DNA of 64,000 nt from Kocuria palustris. GTDB taxonomy: Bacteria > Actinomycetota > Actinomycetes > Actinomycetales > Micrococcaceae. Positions 45,015 through 54,973 of this stretch are shown here, in pieces. Under the pieces are notes generated by a model that searched no databases, was not told the DNA's origin, and saw only the letters and a list, made by a program, of their open reading frames with translations. Every line of letters starts with the position of its first letter. Positions within the stretch are counted from its first letter, which is position 1. The stretch lies in contig NZ_VDOR01000003.1 of NCBI RefSeq assembly GCF_007666205.1, positions 70,097-134,096 of the forward strand, given 5' to 3'. The translations under genes and the position numbers were made by a program.

Positions 45015-45951
45015 CTAGATCTGGTCGGCCCCGAGCGCCCGGGGCTCCTTCGCCGGGGGCTCGGAGCCGCGGGCGAGCATCCCGCGCCCGATCAGCACCG
45101 CCCACAGCGAGAGGACGAACGGCCACGTGTAGGTGGGGACGGGCAGAGGCTCCAGGGCCCAGCGCAGCACGACCGCCGCGGCGACGCCGAGCAGAGCCCA
45201 CAGCAGCCGCTGGGCGATGCCTCGCCCCGGGGAGAATACCGACCCGACCGCGATGGCCACGAGCACGGCGCTGTAGCCGTTCAGCCCGGTCGACATCGCG
45301 GCCATGTCCCCGGTGATCGCCAAGCCGATCCCCAGCGCGACCGCTGCCCCGAACAGCCCCCCACAGACCTGCGGATGCCGCGCCCGCGAAGAGCCCGGCC
45401 AGTATCACCAGACCTGGCAGCAGCCCGTCGGCGAGGACCACCTCGGCGAAGGCGTTGACGATGCCCAGCACCGTTCCCGAGACGGGCTCCGGGGACGAGG
45501 TGAGCGGCGCGGCGCCGATCAGCGGCTGCAGCGCCCCGTACAGCAGACCGGCGACCAGGCAGAACGGGGCGGTGACCACGGGCAGCCCGAACCGGTGCAG
45601 CGGACGCGACGCGAACAGCCGCTCCAGGAGCAGATGGGCCGGCACGCAGGCCAGAGCGCCCGCTGCCGTCGTCCCGATCGCCAGGGCCGTCGCATCGACG
45701 CCGTGGGTCACCAGGGGAGCCGCTGCGCCGACCAGTGCGCCGTTGTAGCCCATCAGGCCGTCCCGCACCGGCTCGCGGAGTCCCGCGGCCCAGGCCGCCA
45801 GCGATTGGACGGCGCAGCCGAGCGCCATGAGCGCGGCGGCGCCGGGATGCCCCAGAGCGACTGCGACCAGCACGAGCAGTCCCGCGGGGCTGCTGCGCAG
45901 GAAGAAGATCTGGGAGATCCCGCGCAGCAGCGTGCGGAGGACGTCGGTCAT
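45015..45951 (-). pseudogene. Frameshifted urea transporter (UT family)
   Basis: Intact length would be about 311 residues. The first part has the UT features: RGISQIFFLRSSPAGLLVLVAVA at residues 9-31, LREPVRDGLMGYNGALVGAAAP near 58 and RFGLPVVTAPFCLVAGLL near 125. The frame breaks in the C6 run 45357-45362, near residue 197; with one C fewer it reads GLWGLFGAAVALGIGLAITGDMAAM and continues through STGLNGYSAVLVAIA to the TAG at 45015. It would be a channel-like protein bringing urea to the urease encoded upstream in the same operon. The break may be a sequencing error. Confidence 0.8.
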
Positions 45952-46018
45952 GAAGGTCCTTTCGGGGAGCGGTGGCGGAGCTGCTTCCGAGATGCGTCCG
46001 GCAGGCGCGCGGCCTCTG

Positions 46019-46903
46019 TCATGGGCGTCGCAGGTTCAGCGGCGCCTGGCCCCGCCACCGCGCGCGCAGCAGATCGACCACACCGCGGTGCAGCTGCGCG
46101 ATGGGCTCCGTCGCATCGGCCAGCGAGCGGATGGCGACGCACTGCACGCCGTCGGGGTGGGGGACCCCGCCCCGGCTGATCCCGGAGGAGGTCTCGGAGG
46201 ACTCGACCAGCGCGGCCAGCTGATCGCAGAGCTCCTGATCCAGCCGCCGGTCCGCGATCAGCAGCTGCCCCGTATGGCTGTGGCCCTCCATCATGCCGAT
46301 GTCGGCGATCGACGAGCCGTCCCCCGGCACCATGCGCAGCTGGTCCACGACCAGGCGCCGCCGGTGCTCCTCGTCCTCGACCCGGATCTCCGTGCGCAGC
46401 CTCAGCTCGTCGAAGCGGAACGGCTCCCCTTCCGGCGACCACCCCGGGGTGATGATCTCCGCCATGACCAGTGAGGCGGTGGGGTGCATCCGCACCACGG
46501 TGCGCTGGCGATAGGAGCCCTGCCGGTAGACGATCAGCTGGTCCGGCAGGTGCTCGAGCACCGAGCCCGGAGCCAGACGGACCTCCATGTCCTGGCGGGC
46601 CGGCCCCTGCGGGGTCCGGTAGACCTTGGTGGCCGACTGCGTGGTGGACAGCAGGGACGCACCTGCCCCGATCTCGAAGTCCAGCACGTACCGGTCATCG
46701 CCGAAGTAGGCCCCTCCCGGGTTGATCACCGGGTAGCAGACCTGGCCCGAGTGATCGAGACGGAGCGGCTTGAGGATCCGCAGCGCGCCGTCGTGGAACT
46801 GCCGGGCCGCATACGAGCGGCCATCGCGCTGCTCGATCCGCAGGCGGAGCTGACCGGTGGGTGCGCGTCCCTCCGTCTGCTGCCCGCGCTCGTCCTCAGC
46901 CAA
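46019..46903 (-). CDS. ureD: Urease accessory protein UreD
   Basis: About 294 residues. UreD/UreH is the scaffold that, with UreF and UreG, loads nickel into apo-urease. The core is clear: [37 protein letters not shown] (core [17 protein letters not shown] near residue 80), [21 protein letters not shown] near 115 and [15 protein letters not shown]. The only suitable start is TTG at 46903, inside the end of ureG (eight-base overlap); no ATG or GTG lies between it and the conserved core, and no clear ribosome site is seen, which suggests translation coupled to ureG. Confidence 0.92.
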   Translation of the reverse strand: MAEDERGQQTEGRAPTGQLRLRIEQRDGRSYAARQFHDGALRILKPLRLDHSGQVCYPVINPGGAYFGDDRYVLDFEIGAGASLLSTTQSATKVYRTPQGPARQDMEVRLAPGSVLEHLPDQLIVYRQGSYRQRTVVRMHPTASLVMAEIITPGWSPEGEPFRFDELRLRTEIRVEDEEHRRRLVVDQLRMVPGDGSSIADIGMMEGHSHTGQLLIADRRLDQELCDQLAALVESSETSSGISRGGVPHPDGVQCVAIRSLADATEPIAQLHRGVVDLLRARWRGQAPLNLRRP

Positions 46904-47507
46904 GATCGAGCATGAGGACGTCGGATCGGATCCAGTCCATGACGGTCTCGAGGCCCTCGTCGGTCTTCAGGTTGGTGAAGGCGAAGGGCTTGTCCTTGCG
47001 GAAGACCCTGGAGTCGGACTCCATGACCGACAGATCGGCGCCCACGTGGGGTGCCAGGTCGGTCTTGTTGACGACGAAGAGGTCCGACTTGATCATGCCC
47101 TGGCCGGCCTTCCTCGGGATCTTCTCGCCCTGCGCCACGTCGATGACGTAGATGGAGAAGTCCACCAGCTCGGGGCTGAACGTCGCGGAGAGGTTGTCGC
47201 CGCCGGACTCCATGAAGATGAGCCGGACATCCGGCAGGCGCTTCTTGAGCTCGTCGATCGCGGCCTCGTTCATCGACGTGTCCTCGCGGATGGCGGTATG
47301 AGGGCAGCCGCCCGTCTCGAGGCCGATGATCCGCTCCTCCGGGAGCACGGACTCCCTGGCCAGGATCTTGGCGTCCTCGATGGTGTAGATGTCGTTGGTG
47401 ATCGCGGCCATCGAGATCTCCTGGCTCATGGCGCGCGTCAGCCGCTCGATCAGCTGGGTCTTGCCGGCGCCCACGGGGCCGCCGATGCCGACGATGACGG
47501 GTTCCAT
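46896..47507 (-). CDS. ureG: Urease accessory GTPase UreG
   Basis: 203 residues, full length. The P-loop [15 protein letters not shown] is at residues 9-23, [14 protein letters not shown] follows, the metal-binding Cys-Pro-His is in [18 protein letters not shown] near 66, [14 protein letters not shown] near 101 and the guanine-specificity NKTD near 148. It hydrolyses GTP to deliver nickel to urease together with UreE, UreF and UreD. AGGAGG upstream marks the start. It is preceded by a 69-base gap after ureF and overlaps ureD. Confidence 0.97.
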   Translation of the reverse strand: MEPVIVGIGGPVGAGKTQLIERLTRAMSQEISMAAITNDIYTIEDAKILARESVLPEERIIGLETGGCPHTAIREDTSMNEAAIDELKKRLPDVRLIFMESGGDNLSATFSPELVDFSIYVIDVAQGEKIPRKAGQGMIKSDLFVVNKTDLAPHVGADLSVMESDSRVFRKDKPFAFTNLKTDEGLETVMDWIRSDVLMLDLG

Positions 47508-47576
47508 CTCTCATTCCTCCTGCGAAGTCGTTCGTCCTGTCCGCCCGGGCCTGCCGCGGCCGGCCCGGGCGGGGCC

Positions 47577-48302
47577 TCAGCTCATGAAGAGCCGGGCCCG
47601 CTGCCTCTCGTGATGCATCTGAGCGATCTCGAGCCCCGGCGCGATCGCCCCCAGATCCTCGACATCCAGGCCCCGGGAGGCCTCGACCGCATCGTGCGTC
47701 CATTCCTGAGCGGCCCGGATGATGCGCTGCCCTGCGCTCTGCCCCAGGGGGATGCCGCGCACCGCGTTCTGCGTGAGCGACATGGCCGTCGCGTGGACAT
47801 GTGCTGAGACCGCGCCGTCCTCGGCGATGCCGAGCTCGCGGGCCAGCACGGCCCAGACGATCGCCTGATGGCCGTGCATGGCCCCGGCCTCGACCTGCTC
47901 CGCGCAGCGGTGCACCCACGGCCCGGGATAGGACTCGACGCCGATGGCCAGCAGCCTCCGACCCATCGTGATGCCGCCGTCCCGCACCTGCTGCGGCAGC
48001 GCCTGGACGGTCGCGAGCTCGTCGAGGTCGACGACGTCCGCGAAGGCTTCGGCGGCGTAGACGAGCCGGATCGCCAGGGCATCCGTGAACGTGAGCTGCT
48101 GCGCCACGAACATGCGCAGCCACCGGGCGAAGCCGCCCTCGTCCTGGATCAGCCCCCGATGCATGTAGGTCTCGAAGCCCAGCGACTGGCTGAACGCGCC
48201 GGTCGGCAGAGCCGAGTCCGTGAGCTGCATGAGGCTCAGCAGCGGGTCCGGAGGCAGCGGCGTCGGGCCGGGCGCCGCAGCGTCGTTCGATTCCCGAGGC
48301 AT
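47577..48302 (-). CDS. ureF: Urease accessory protein UreF
   Basis: 241 residues, all helical. The family words LLSLMQLTDSALPTGAFSQSLGFETYM lie near residue 21 (core PTGAFSQSLGFE), VHRCAEQVEAGAMHGHQAIVWAV near 132, and AVRGIPLGQSAGQRII near 182. UreF binds UreD and UreG and acts as a check on nickel delivery. Its ATG directly abuts the ureE stop (TAG then ATG), a zero-gap junction. Confidence 0.95.
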   Translation of the reverse strand: MPRESNDAAAPGPTPLPPDPLLSLMQLTDSALPTGAFSQSLGFETYMHRGLIQDEGGFARWLRMFVAQQLTFTDALAIRLVYAAEAFADVVDLDELATVQALPQQVRDGGITMGRRLLAIGVESYPGPWVHRCAEQVEAGAMHGHQAIVWAVLARELGIAEDGAVSAHVHATAMSLTQNAVRGIPLGQSAGQRIIRAAQEWTHDAVEASRGLDVEDLGAIAPGLEIAQMHHERQRARLFMS

Positions 48303-48794
48303 CTAGTGCGTGTGCTCCGCGTGCCGGAACGGCACGGGCATGACCCGCTCCTGGCGCTCGAAGGGGATGCCGTGGTGGGTCAGGAAGTCCTCGACCGTGT
48401 GGTCGTAGCGGACCACCATGACCTCCGCTCCATAGGGGCTGTCCGCGTCGAAGAACTGTGCGGGCAGGTGCCGATTGCCCAGACTGTGCGCTGCGAAGGC
48501 CATCTCCACGATGGAGCGGGCTGCGATCACGAGCACGTCGGTGGGCAGCACGGACACCACCACGGCATCTCCGGTGGCCTCGTCCCCCTCCACGGAGAGG
48601 ATGTCGCCGTCGCGCAGATCGGCGGACCCGCGCGGCAGGCGCAGCCCGATCTCCCGGTCGTGATCGGTGCGCACTCGCTGGATGCGCTTGGACAGGTCCT
48701 CATCCGCCAGGACCACGCGCTCGACATGCCGCCGGCCCACCAGGGCCCGCCCGTCCTCGTCGTTGACGCTGCCGAGCAGCTCGGTGACGATCAA
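48303..48794 (-). CDS. ureE: Urease accessory nickel chaperone UreE
   Basis: 163 residues from a TTG at 48794, supported by GAGGAG seven bases upstream. Features: VERVVLADEDLSKRIQRVRTDHDREIGLRLP in the N-terminal domain (core TDHDREIGLRL), DVLVIAARSIVEMAFAAHSLGNRHLPAQF near 95 (GNRHLPAQ is the metal-site core) and YDHTVEDFLTHHGI near 127. It ends FRHAEHTH, a short histidine tail suited to nickel. It dimerises and passes Ni2+ to UreG. Confidence 0.95.
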   Translation of the reverse strand: MIVTELLGSVNDEDGRALVGRRHVERVVLADEDLSKRIQRVRTDHDREIGLRLPRGSADLRDGDILSVEGDEATGDAVVVSVLPTDVLVIAARSIVEMAFAAHSLGNRHLPAQFFDADSPYGAEVMVVRYDHTVEDFLTHHGIPFERQERVMPVPFRHAEHTH

Positions 48795-48867
48795 TGCTCA
48801 GCTCCTCTCCTCGTCTGGCCTTCGCGCCGCACGTCGGCGCAGGCGGCGCACATGCTGGCAGCGGTCC

Positions 48868-50583
48868 TCAGAACAGGAAGTACCGCTGCGCCATGGGCAG
48901 CTCCGTGCGCGGCTGGCAGCTCACCGGCTCCCCGTCGACGCTGACCTGGTAGGTCTCCGGATCCACGATGAGCTCCGGCGTCTCGCCGTTGAACTTCAGA
49001 TCCGCCTTCTGCATCCCCCGGATTCCGGAGCAGGGCCGCACGATCTTGCGCAGGCCCAGGTCCCTCGGCACGCCGCGATCGATGGCCGCCTGCGGCAGGA
49101 AGGTGATCGAGCTCCCGGCCACCGCGTCGCCGTAGGCGCCGAAGGCCTTGCGGTACCAGCGCGGCTGCGGCGTCGGGATGGAGGCGTTGGGATCGCCGAC
49201 GATCCCGTGCACGATGCGACCGCCCTTGATGATCATCTCGGGCTTGACGCCGAAGAACTGCGGCTCCCACAGCACGAGGTCGGCGAGCTTGCCGACCTCG
49301 ACCGACCCCACGGACTCGGCGATCCCCTGCGCCAGCGCGGGGTTGATCGTGTACTTGGAGATGTAGCGCTTGATCCGGAAGTTGTCGCCGCGGCTGCCCT
49401 CGTCCTCGGCGAGCCTTCCGCGCTGGCGCTTCATGGAATCGGCCACCTGCCAGGTGCGCAGCACGACCTCGCCCACCCGCCCCATGGCCTGGGAGTCGGA
49501 GGAGGTCATCGAGAAGATGCCCATGTCGTGCAGGACGTCCTCCGCGGCGATGGTCTCCTTGCGGATGCGGGAGTCCGCGAAGGCCACGTCCTCGGGAAGA
49601 TCGGCGCGCAGGTGGTGGCACACCATGAGCATGTCCATGTGCTCCTCCACCGTGTTGCGGGTGTAGGGCAGGGTGGGGTTGGTCGAAGCAGGCAGGATGT
49701 TGGGCTGCGAGGCGAGCTCGATGATGTCCGGAGCGTGGCCGCCGCCGGCGCCCTCGGTGTGGAACGTGTGGATCACGCGACCGGCGATGGCCGCCTTGGT
49801 GTCCTCCACGAATCCGGCCTCGTTGAGGGTGTCGGTGTGGATCGCGACCTGGATGTCGTAGGCGTCGGCGACCTCCAGCGCGGTGTTGATGGACGACGGC
49901 GTCGCGCCCCAGTCCTCGTGGACCTTCAGCCCGATCGCACCCGCCCGGATCTGCTCGGCCATGGGCTGGATCGCGGACCCGTGGCCCTTTCCGAGCAGGC
50001 CGAAGTTCATCGGGAACTCCTCGAAGGCGCGCAGCATGCTGTGGATGTTCCACTCGCCGGGCGTGATGGTCGTGGCCTTGGTCGACTCCCCCGGCCCGGT
50101 GCCGCCGCCGATCATGGTGGTGATCCCGGAGACGAGAGCCGTCTCGATCTGATCGGGGCTCACGAAATGCACGTGGGTGTCGATGCCGCCTGCGGTGAGG
50201 ATCCTCCCCTCGCCGGCGATGATGTCCGTGGCGACGCCGATGATGATGTCGACCCCGTCCATGGTGTCCGGGTTGCCGGCCTTGCCGATCCGGAAGATCC
50301 GCCCGTCGCGCAGGGCCACGTCGGCCTTGTAGATGCCGGTCCAGTCGATGATGACCACATTGGTGATCACCGTGTCCGGGATCCCGACGTCGCGGACCAG
50401 CGTGCCGTTCTGCCCCATGCCGTCGCGGACGACCTTGCCGCCGCCGAAGACCGCCTCCTCGCCGGGGGTCGTGAGGTCCTTCTCGATCTCGGCGAACAAC
50501 TCGGTGTCCGCCAGGCGGATCGCGTCCCCGGTGGTGGGGCCGTACAGGTCCGCGTACTGCTCGCGGCTCAGCTCGAAGCTCAT
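48868..50583 (-). CDS. ureC: Urease alpha subunit
   Basis: 571 residues, the usual length. It carries all catalytic elements: [14 protein letters not shown] with the first nickel histidines near residue 134, the lysine that is carbamylated in [12 protein letters not shown] near 217, [10 protein letters not shown] near 246, and the mobile-flap [15 protein letters not shown] with the active-site histidine near 320. It splits urea into ammonia and carbamate in a complex with UreA and UreB. ureB precedes it by 22 bases. Confidence 0.98.
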   Translation of the reverse strand: MSFELSREQYADLYGPTTGDAIRLADTELFAEIEKDLTTPGEEAVFGGGKVVRDGMGQNGTLVRDVGIPDTVITNVVIIDWTGIYKADVALRDGRIFRIGKAGNPDTMDGVDIIIGVATDIIAGEGRILTAGGIDTHVHFVSPDQIETALVSGITTMIGGGTGPGESTKATTITPGEWNIHSMLRAFEEFPMNFGLLGKGHGSAIQPMAEQIRAGAIGLKVHEDWGATPSSINTALEVADAYDIQVAIHTDTLNEAGFVEDTKAAIAGRVIHTFHTEGAGGGHAPDIIELASQPNILPASTNPTLPYTRNTVEEHMDMLMVCHHLRADLPEDVAFADSRIRKETIAAEDVLHDMGIFSMTSSDSQAMGRVGEVVLRTWQVADSMKRQRGRLAEDEGSRGDNFRIKRYISKYTINPALAQGIAESVGSVEVGKLADLVLWEPQFFGVKPEMIIKGGRIVHGIVGDPNASIPTPQPRWYRKAFGAYGDAVAGSSITFLPQAAIDRGVPRDLGLRKIVRPCSGIRGMQKADLKFNGETPELIVDPETYQVSVDGEPVSCQPRTELPMAQRYFLF

Positions 50584-50605
50584 GGTCTCTGCGCTCCCCT
50601 CGCGC

Positions 50606-51043
50606 TCAGCGCGTCTCGTTGGAGTAGTCGTCGGGATGGCGCTGCCTCAGCGGTCTCGGGGCATCGCCGGCCGCGCTGCGCCGGTGGCCGGGATCCTCGT
50701 CGAGCGAGCCCTGGTCCATGCTCGAGGCCGCCCGCTGGTCGAGGGGGCCGTCCACGAGGTCTCGGAAGCCGTGGACCACGCGGTCCCCTCCGAGGGGGAT
50801 CAGGCGCACGGTCGTGGCATCGCCGGGCTCCAGCCGCACTGCGGTGCCGGCGGGGATGTCCAGGCGCCGGCCGACCGCCGCCTCGCGGTCGAACCTCAGG
50901 GCGCGGTTCGCCTCGGCGAAGTGGAAGTGGGATCCCACCTGAACCGGCCGATCCCCTCGGTTGAGGACCTCCAGGACGATGGCTTCGCGGCCGGGGTTGC
51001 ATTCGATCGGCTCGTCGGCGAGGACGTACTCCCCTGGCTGCAT
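50606..51043 (-). CDS. ureB: Urease beta subunit
   Basis: 145 residues from the ATG at 51043, with AAGGAG seven bases upstream; an in-frame ATG at 51100 overlapping ureA would add 19 residues without such a site. The core is typical: [41 protein letters not shown] near 33, [15 protein letters not shown] near 60 and [11 protein letters not shown] near 92. After about residue 100 there is a charged tail of about 45 residues with no family match, common in actinobacterial UreB. Confidence 0.95.
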   Translation of the reverse strand: MQPGEYVLADEPIECNPGREAIVLEVLNRGDRPVQVGSHFHFAEANRALRFDREAAVGRRLDIPAGTAVRLEPGDATTVRLIPLGGDRVVHGFRDLVDGPLDQRAASSMDQGSLDEDPGHRRSAAGDAPRPLRQRHPDDYSNETR

Positions 51044-51083
51044 GCTGGTCTCCTTCGAGGGCGACGACGGGTCGGGCGACCGG

Positions 51084-51386
51084 TCAGCGGATCGGGTCAT
51101 GGACGGTCACCAGCTTCGTGCCGTCCGGGAAGGTGGCCTCGACCTGGACGTCCGGGATCATCCCCGGGACCCCGTCCATGACGTCGTCGGCGCTGAGGAT
51201 CGTGCTGCCCCAGTTCATGAGGTCGGTGACCGTTCTCCCGTCGCGGGCCCCCTCGAGCAGCTCGTAGGTGAGGACGGCGATGGCCTCGGGGTAGTTCAGC
51301 TTGAGGCCGCGAGCCTGCCGACGTCTGGCCAGATCGGCGGCGACGACGACCAGGAGCTTCTCCTGGTCCTTGGGCTGCAGATGCAT
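51084..51386 (-). CDS. ureA: Urease gamma subunit
   Basis: 100 residues, exactly the standard size. It shows [43 protein letters not shown] (core LNYPEAIA near 30), [20 protein letters not shown] near 55 and [20 protein letters not shown] at the end. It is the first gene of the leftward urease operon. The 218 bases upstream, shared with the divergent valS, contain an AT-rich GGTATACACC (51491-51500) giving TATACC on the minus strand as a possible -10 box; no -35 is clear. Confidence 0.98.
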   Translation of the reverse strand: MHLQPKDQEKLLVVVAADLARRRQARGLKLNYPEAIAVLTYELLEGARDGRTVTDLMNWGSTILSADDVMDGVPGMIPDVQVEATFPDGTKLVTVHDPIR

Positions 51387-51604
51387 GTGGTCCCCTCACG
51401 TGGCGCGCTGTCCCGCCCTCTCCGGATGAGAACCAGATGAGAGACGGGCGGATCGACGCCTTCGCAGCATTCCGTGAAAGCGCACCTTCTGGTATACACC
51501 TCATCTGCCGAGCGACCGGGCCGCGAGGTCCCCCGCCTGATGTGTGAGATCGGCGACACCCGCTCGGATCCAGGGCACGGGGCTCGCATGGGAGACTGGT
51601 CCCC

Positions 51605-54259
51605 ATGGCTGACAACACGCAGGGCACAGACACGCCCACCACGATCACGGTCCCCGACAAGCCCGCCCTGGAGGGCCTCGAGGAGAAGTACTCGCAGCGC
51701 TGGCGCGAGCAGGGCACGTACGCCTTCCAGGAGGGCACCCCGCGCGAGCAGGTGTACTCGATCGACACCCCGCCGCCCACGGCCTCCGGCTCGCTGCACG
51801 TGGGCCACATGTTCTCGTACACGCAGACCGACGTCATCGCGCGCTATCAGCGGATGACCGGCAAGAACGTGTTCTACCCGCTGGGCTGGGACGACAACGG
51901 CCTGCCCACCGAGCGCCGCGTGCAGAACTACTACGGCGTGCGCTGCGATCCCTCCTACCCCTATGTCGAGGGCTACCGCCCGCCCGAGAAGCCCGCCAAG
52001 AACCAGCGCGACTGGGATGTGGTCTCCCGGCAGAACTTCATCGAGCTGTGCGAGGAGCTCGCGGTCGAGGACGAGAAGGTCTTCGAGCACCTCTTCGCCT
52101 CGCTCGGGCTGTCGGTCGACTGGAACCGCACCTACCGCACGATCGACGACCACTCCCGCCGGGTGTCCCAGCTGGCGTTCCTCCGCGACTTCCGGGCCGG
52201 GCACGCCTACATGGCCGAGGCCCCCACCATGTGGGACGTCACGTTCCGCACGGCCGTCGCGCAGGCGGAGATCGAGGACAAGGAGCGCGAAGGCGCCTTC
52301 CACCGCGTGGCGTTCCACCGCCCGGACGGGCAGAAGGTCTTCATCGAGACCACCCGCCCCGAGCTGCTGCCGGCCTGCGTCGCCCTGGTCGCCCACCCGG
52401 ACGACGAGCGCTACCAGGACCTCATCGGCACGACCGTGCGCTCCCCGCTGTTCGACGTCGAGGTCGAGGTCCGGGCTCATCACCTCGCCAAGCCGGACAA
52501 GGGCTCCGGCATCGCCATGATCTGCACGTTCGGCGACCTCACCGACGTCACCTGGTGGCGCGAGCTCGAGCTGCCCACCCGTGCGCTGATCGGGCGCGAC
52601 GGCCGCTTCCTGGCGGAGCAGCCGTCGTGGATCGCCGACGGCGCCCCCGCCGAGCGCTACGGGAGCGTCGCGGGCAAGACTGTGTTCTCCGCCCAGCAGG
52701 CCGTCGTGGAGCTGCTGAGGGAGTCCGGCGACCTGGAGGGCGAGCCCCGGAGGATCACGCACCCCGTGAACTTCTACGAGAAGGGCGACAAGCCGCTCGA
52801 GGTCGTCAGCTCCCGCCAGTGGTACATCCGCAACGGCGGCCGCGATCCGCAGCGCCGCGAGCGGCTGATCGAGCGCGGCCGGGAGATCGAGTGGCACCCG
52901 TCGTTCATGCGCTCGCGGTACGAGAACTGGATCGAGGGCCTCAACGGGGACTGGCTGGTCTCCCGTCAGCGCTTCTTCGGCGTGGCCATCCCCGTCTGGT
53001 ACCCCCTGGACGACCAGGACGAGCCGGACTACGACTCCCCCGTGCTGCCCGACGAGGACTCGCTGCCGGTCGACCCGGCAGCGCAGACGCCTCCGGGATA
53101 CACCGAGGACCAGCGCGACGTCCCCGGCGGCTTCACCGCCGATCCCGATGTGCTGGACACCTGGGCGACCTCGTCGCTCACCCCGCAGATCGCCACGGGC
53201 TGGGAGACGGATCCGCAGCTGCACGCCGCGACGTTCCCCATGGATCTGCGCCCCCAGGGCCACGACATCATCCGCACCTGGCTCTTCTCGACCGCGGTGC
53301 GCGCCGAGTCCCTGGCCGGGTCCGTGCCGTGGCGCCACGCCGCGCTGTCGGGCTGGATCCTGGATCCGGACCGCAAGAAGATGTCCAAGTCCAAGGGCAA
53401 CGTGGTGGTCCCCAACGAGGTGCTCGAGAAGTACGGCGCCGACGCCGTGCGCTACTGGGCGGCCTCGGCACGGCTGGGGGCGGACACCGCCTACGACGAG
53501 GGCCAGATGAAGATCGGCCGCCGACTGGCGATCAAGCTGCTCAACGCCTCGAAGTTCGTGCTCAACCAGGGCGTCACCGAGGCCTCGGTGCTGGGCTCCG
53601 GCGCCTCGGGCGGCGGCGCCGACCCGTCGGTGATCGTCAACGGGCTGGACCGCGCGCTGCTGGCGCGCCTGCGCGAGGTGACCGAGCAGGCCACCGAGTG
53701 GCTGGCCGGCTACGAGTACGCCCGATCGCTGCAGCTCATCGAGTCGTTCTTCTGGACCTTCACCGACGACTACGTCGAGCTGGTCAAGGACCGCGCCTAC
53801 GGCGCTCAGGGCCCCGAGCAGCAGGCTTCGGTCCATGCCGCGCTGGCGACCGCCCTGGATGCGCTGCTGCGCCTGTTCGCGCCGTTCATCCCGTTCGCGA
53901 CCGAGGAGGTCTGGTCGTGGTGGCGCGCCGGGTCCGTGCACCGCACGTCGTGGCCGAGCGCCGAGTCCCTCGGGCAGGCCGACGACGCCGACCCCGAGGT
54001 CCTCGCGACCGTCGGCGCAGCGCTGTCCGGGCTGCGCAAGTCGAAGTCGGAGGCCAAGGTCAAGCAGCGCACCGAGGTGCTCTCGGCGACCATCACGGCC
54101 CCGGCCGAGCAGGTCGCCCGGCTGCAGGCCGGCCTGGATGATCTGAAGGCCGCGGGCAACGCCCGCGAGCTCTCGGTCGTCGAGGGCGATGCAGGGGATG
54201 CGCCGCTGCTGGTCGGGGACGTCCAGCTGGCCTCCCCGGAGGAGTCCCAGCAGGGCTGA
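51605..54259 (+). CDS. valS: Valyl-tRNA synthetase
   Basis: 884 residues. PPPTASGSLHVGHMFSYTQ near residue 57 holds the HIGH motif (HVGH) and DPDRKKMSKSKGNVVVPN near 590 the KMSKS motif. The long insertion around 190-360 is the editing domain, and LGWDDNGLPTERRVQNYYG near 95 is typical of the shorter ValS group found in actinobacteria. A C-terminal helical tail near 800-884 (SGLRKSKSEAKVKQRTEVL) lies in place of the usual coiled coil. It diverges from the urease operon. No T-box is visible in its leader. Confidence 0.97.
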   Translation: MADNTQGTDTPTTITVPDKPALEGLEEKYSQRWREQGTYAFQEGTPREQVYSIDTPPPTASGSLHVGHMFSYTQTDVIARYQRMTGKNVFYPLGWDDNGLPTERRVQNYYGVRCDPSYPYVEGYRPPEKPAKNQRDWDVVSRQNFIELCEELAVEDEKVFEHLFASLGLSVDWNRTYRTIDDHSRRVSQLAFLRDFRAGHAYMAEAPTMWDVTFRTAVAQAEIEDKEREGAFHRVAFHRPDGQKVFIETTRPELLPACVALVAHPDDERYQDLIGTTVRSPLFDVEVEVRAHHLAKPDKGSGIAMICTFGDLTDVTWWRELELPTRALIGRDGRFLAEQPSWIADGAPAERYGSVAGKTVFSAQQAVVELLRESGDLEGEPRRITHPVNFYEKGDKPLEVVSSRQWYIRNGGRDPQRRERLIERGREIEWHPSFMRSRYENWIEGLNGDWLVSRQRFFGVAIPVWYPLDDQDEPDYDSPVLPDEDSLPVDPAAQTPPGYTEDQRDVPGGFTADPDVLDTWATSSLTPQIATGWETDPQLHAATFPMDLRPQGHDIIRTWLFSTAVRAESLAGSVPWRHAALSGWILDPDRKKMSKSKGNVVVPNEVLEKYGADAVRYWAASARLGADTAYDEGQMKIGRRLAIKLLNASKFVLNQGVTEASVLGSGASGGGADPSVIVNGLDRALLARLREVTEQATEWLAGYEYARSLQLIESFFWTFTDDYVELVKDRAYGAQGPEQQASVHAALATALDALLRLFAPFIPFATEEVWSWWRAGSVHRTSWPSAESLGQADDADPEVLATVGAALSGLRKSKSEAKVKQRTEVLSATITAPAEQVARLQAGLDDLKAAGNARELSVVEGDAGDAPLLVGDVQLASPEESQQG

Positions 54260-54280
54260 TCCCCCGCTGGCCAGGCGCAT

Positions 54281-54318
54281 GACGAGGCCCCCGCACCGAT
54301 CGGCGCGGGGGCCTCGTC
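54281..54318. terminator. Bidirectional terminator between valS and the DsbA-like gene
   Basis: Perfect 14-base arms (54281-54294 and 54305-54318) around a ten-base loop that contains its own CCG/CGG pairing, between two convergent stops (54259 and 54371). Confidence 0.8.
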
Positions 54319-54370
54319 ATCGGCCCGCCGGGTCCGCGAGCGGCAGCTCTCGCCTCGGCGGCGCAGGTGC

Positions 54371-54973
54371 TCAGCTGAAGTCCGGGCCCTTCTCGCGGCC
54401 GCGCTTGAGCTCGTAGAAGCCCGGGTAGTCGGCCAGCGTCAGTGCGGCGTCCCAGATCTCGGCCGCCTGCTCGCCCTTGGGCGCAGGCGTGAAGACCGGA
54501 CCGAAGAAGCCGGTCCCGTTCACGGCGATGCACGGGGTGCCGATGTCCTTGCCGGCCACCTTCTGGGCCGCCTCGGTGGACTCGCGCAGCGCGGCGTCGT
54601 AGTCGGTCGAGTCCTTGGCCTCGACCAGCTCCGCCGGCAGGCCGACCTCCTCGAGGGACTCCGTGATGATGTCCGTCAGGCGGTCGTCGCCGTAGCCGCC
54701 GGGGTGGCGGCGCGAGCCCATGGCGTCGTAGAGCTTCTTGCGGTACTCGTCGCCGTGCTTCTGCGCGGCGGCCTGGACCACGCGCACGAGCCACATGGAC
54801 TCCTCGTGCCCGTGGTGCTGGTTGTCCGGGTTGTCCTCGTTGAGGATGCCCAGGGAGATGATGCGCCAGTCGACCTCGACATCGCGGCGCTGCTCGACCT
54901 CGCCCATCCAGCGAGAGGTCATCCAGGCCCAGGGGCACAGGGGATCGAACCAGAAGTCGACCTTGTCGGACAT
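54371..54973 (-). CDS. DsbA-like thioredoxin-fold protein (Rv2466c/mycothiol nitroreductase-like)
   Basis: 200 residues. KVDFWFDPLCPWAWMTSRW at the N-terminus places the redox cysteine at residue 13 in Cys-Pro-Trp-Ala; the second cysteine of a CxxC pair is absent. The helical insert has HEESMWLVRVVQAAAQKHG and the cis-proline loop is DIGTPCIAVNGTGFFGPV near 148. This is the DsbA-family group that includes mycobacterial Rv2466c, which I recall as a mycothiol-dependent reductase. A TAGGTT -10-like box lies upstream at 55053-55058. Function here is inferred from family and from its usual place near clpX, rpiB and pepN. Confidence 0.8.
   Translation of the reverse strand: MSDKVDFWFDPLCPWAWMTSRWMGEVEQRRDVEVDWRIISLGILNEDNPDNQHHGHEESMWLVRVVQAAAQKHGDEYRKKLYDAMGSRRHPGGYGDDRLTDIITESLEEVGLPAELVEAKDSTDYDAALRESTEAAQKVAGKDIGTPCIAVNGTGFFGPVFTPAPKGEQAAEIWDAALTLADYPGFYELKRGREKGPDFS

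Noticed and set aside
51387-51604. A T-box before valS
   Set aside because: No GGTGGNACCGCG-type core is present in the leader.
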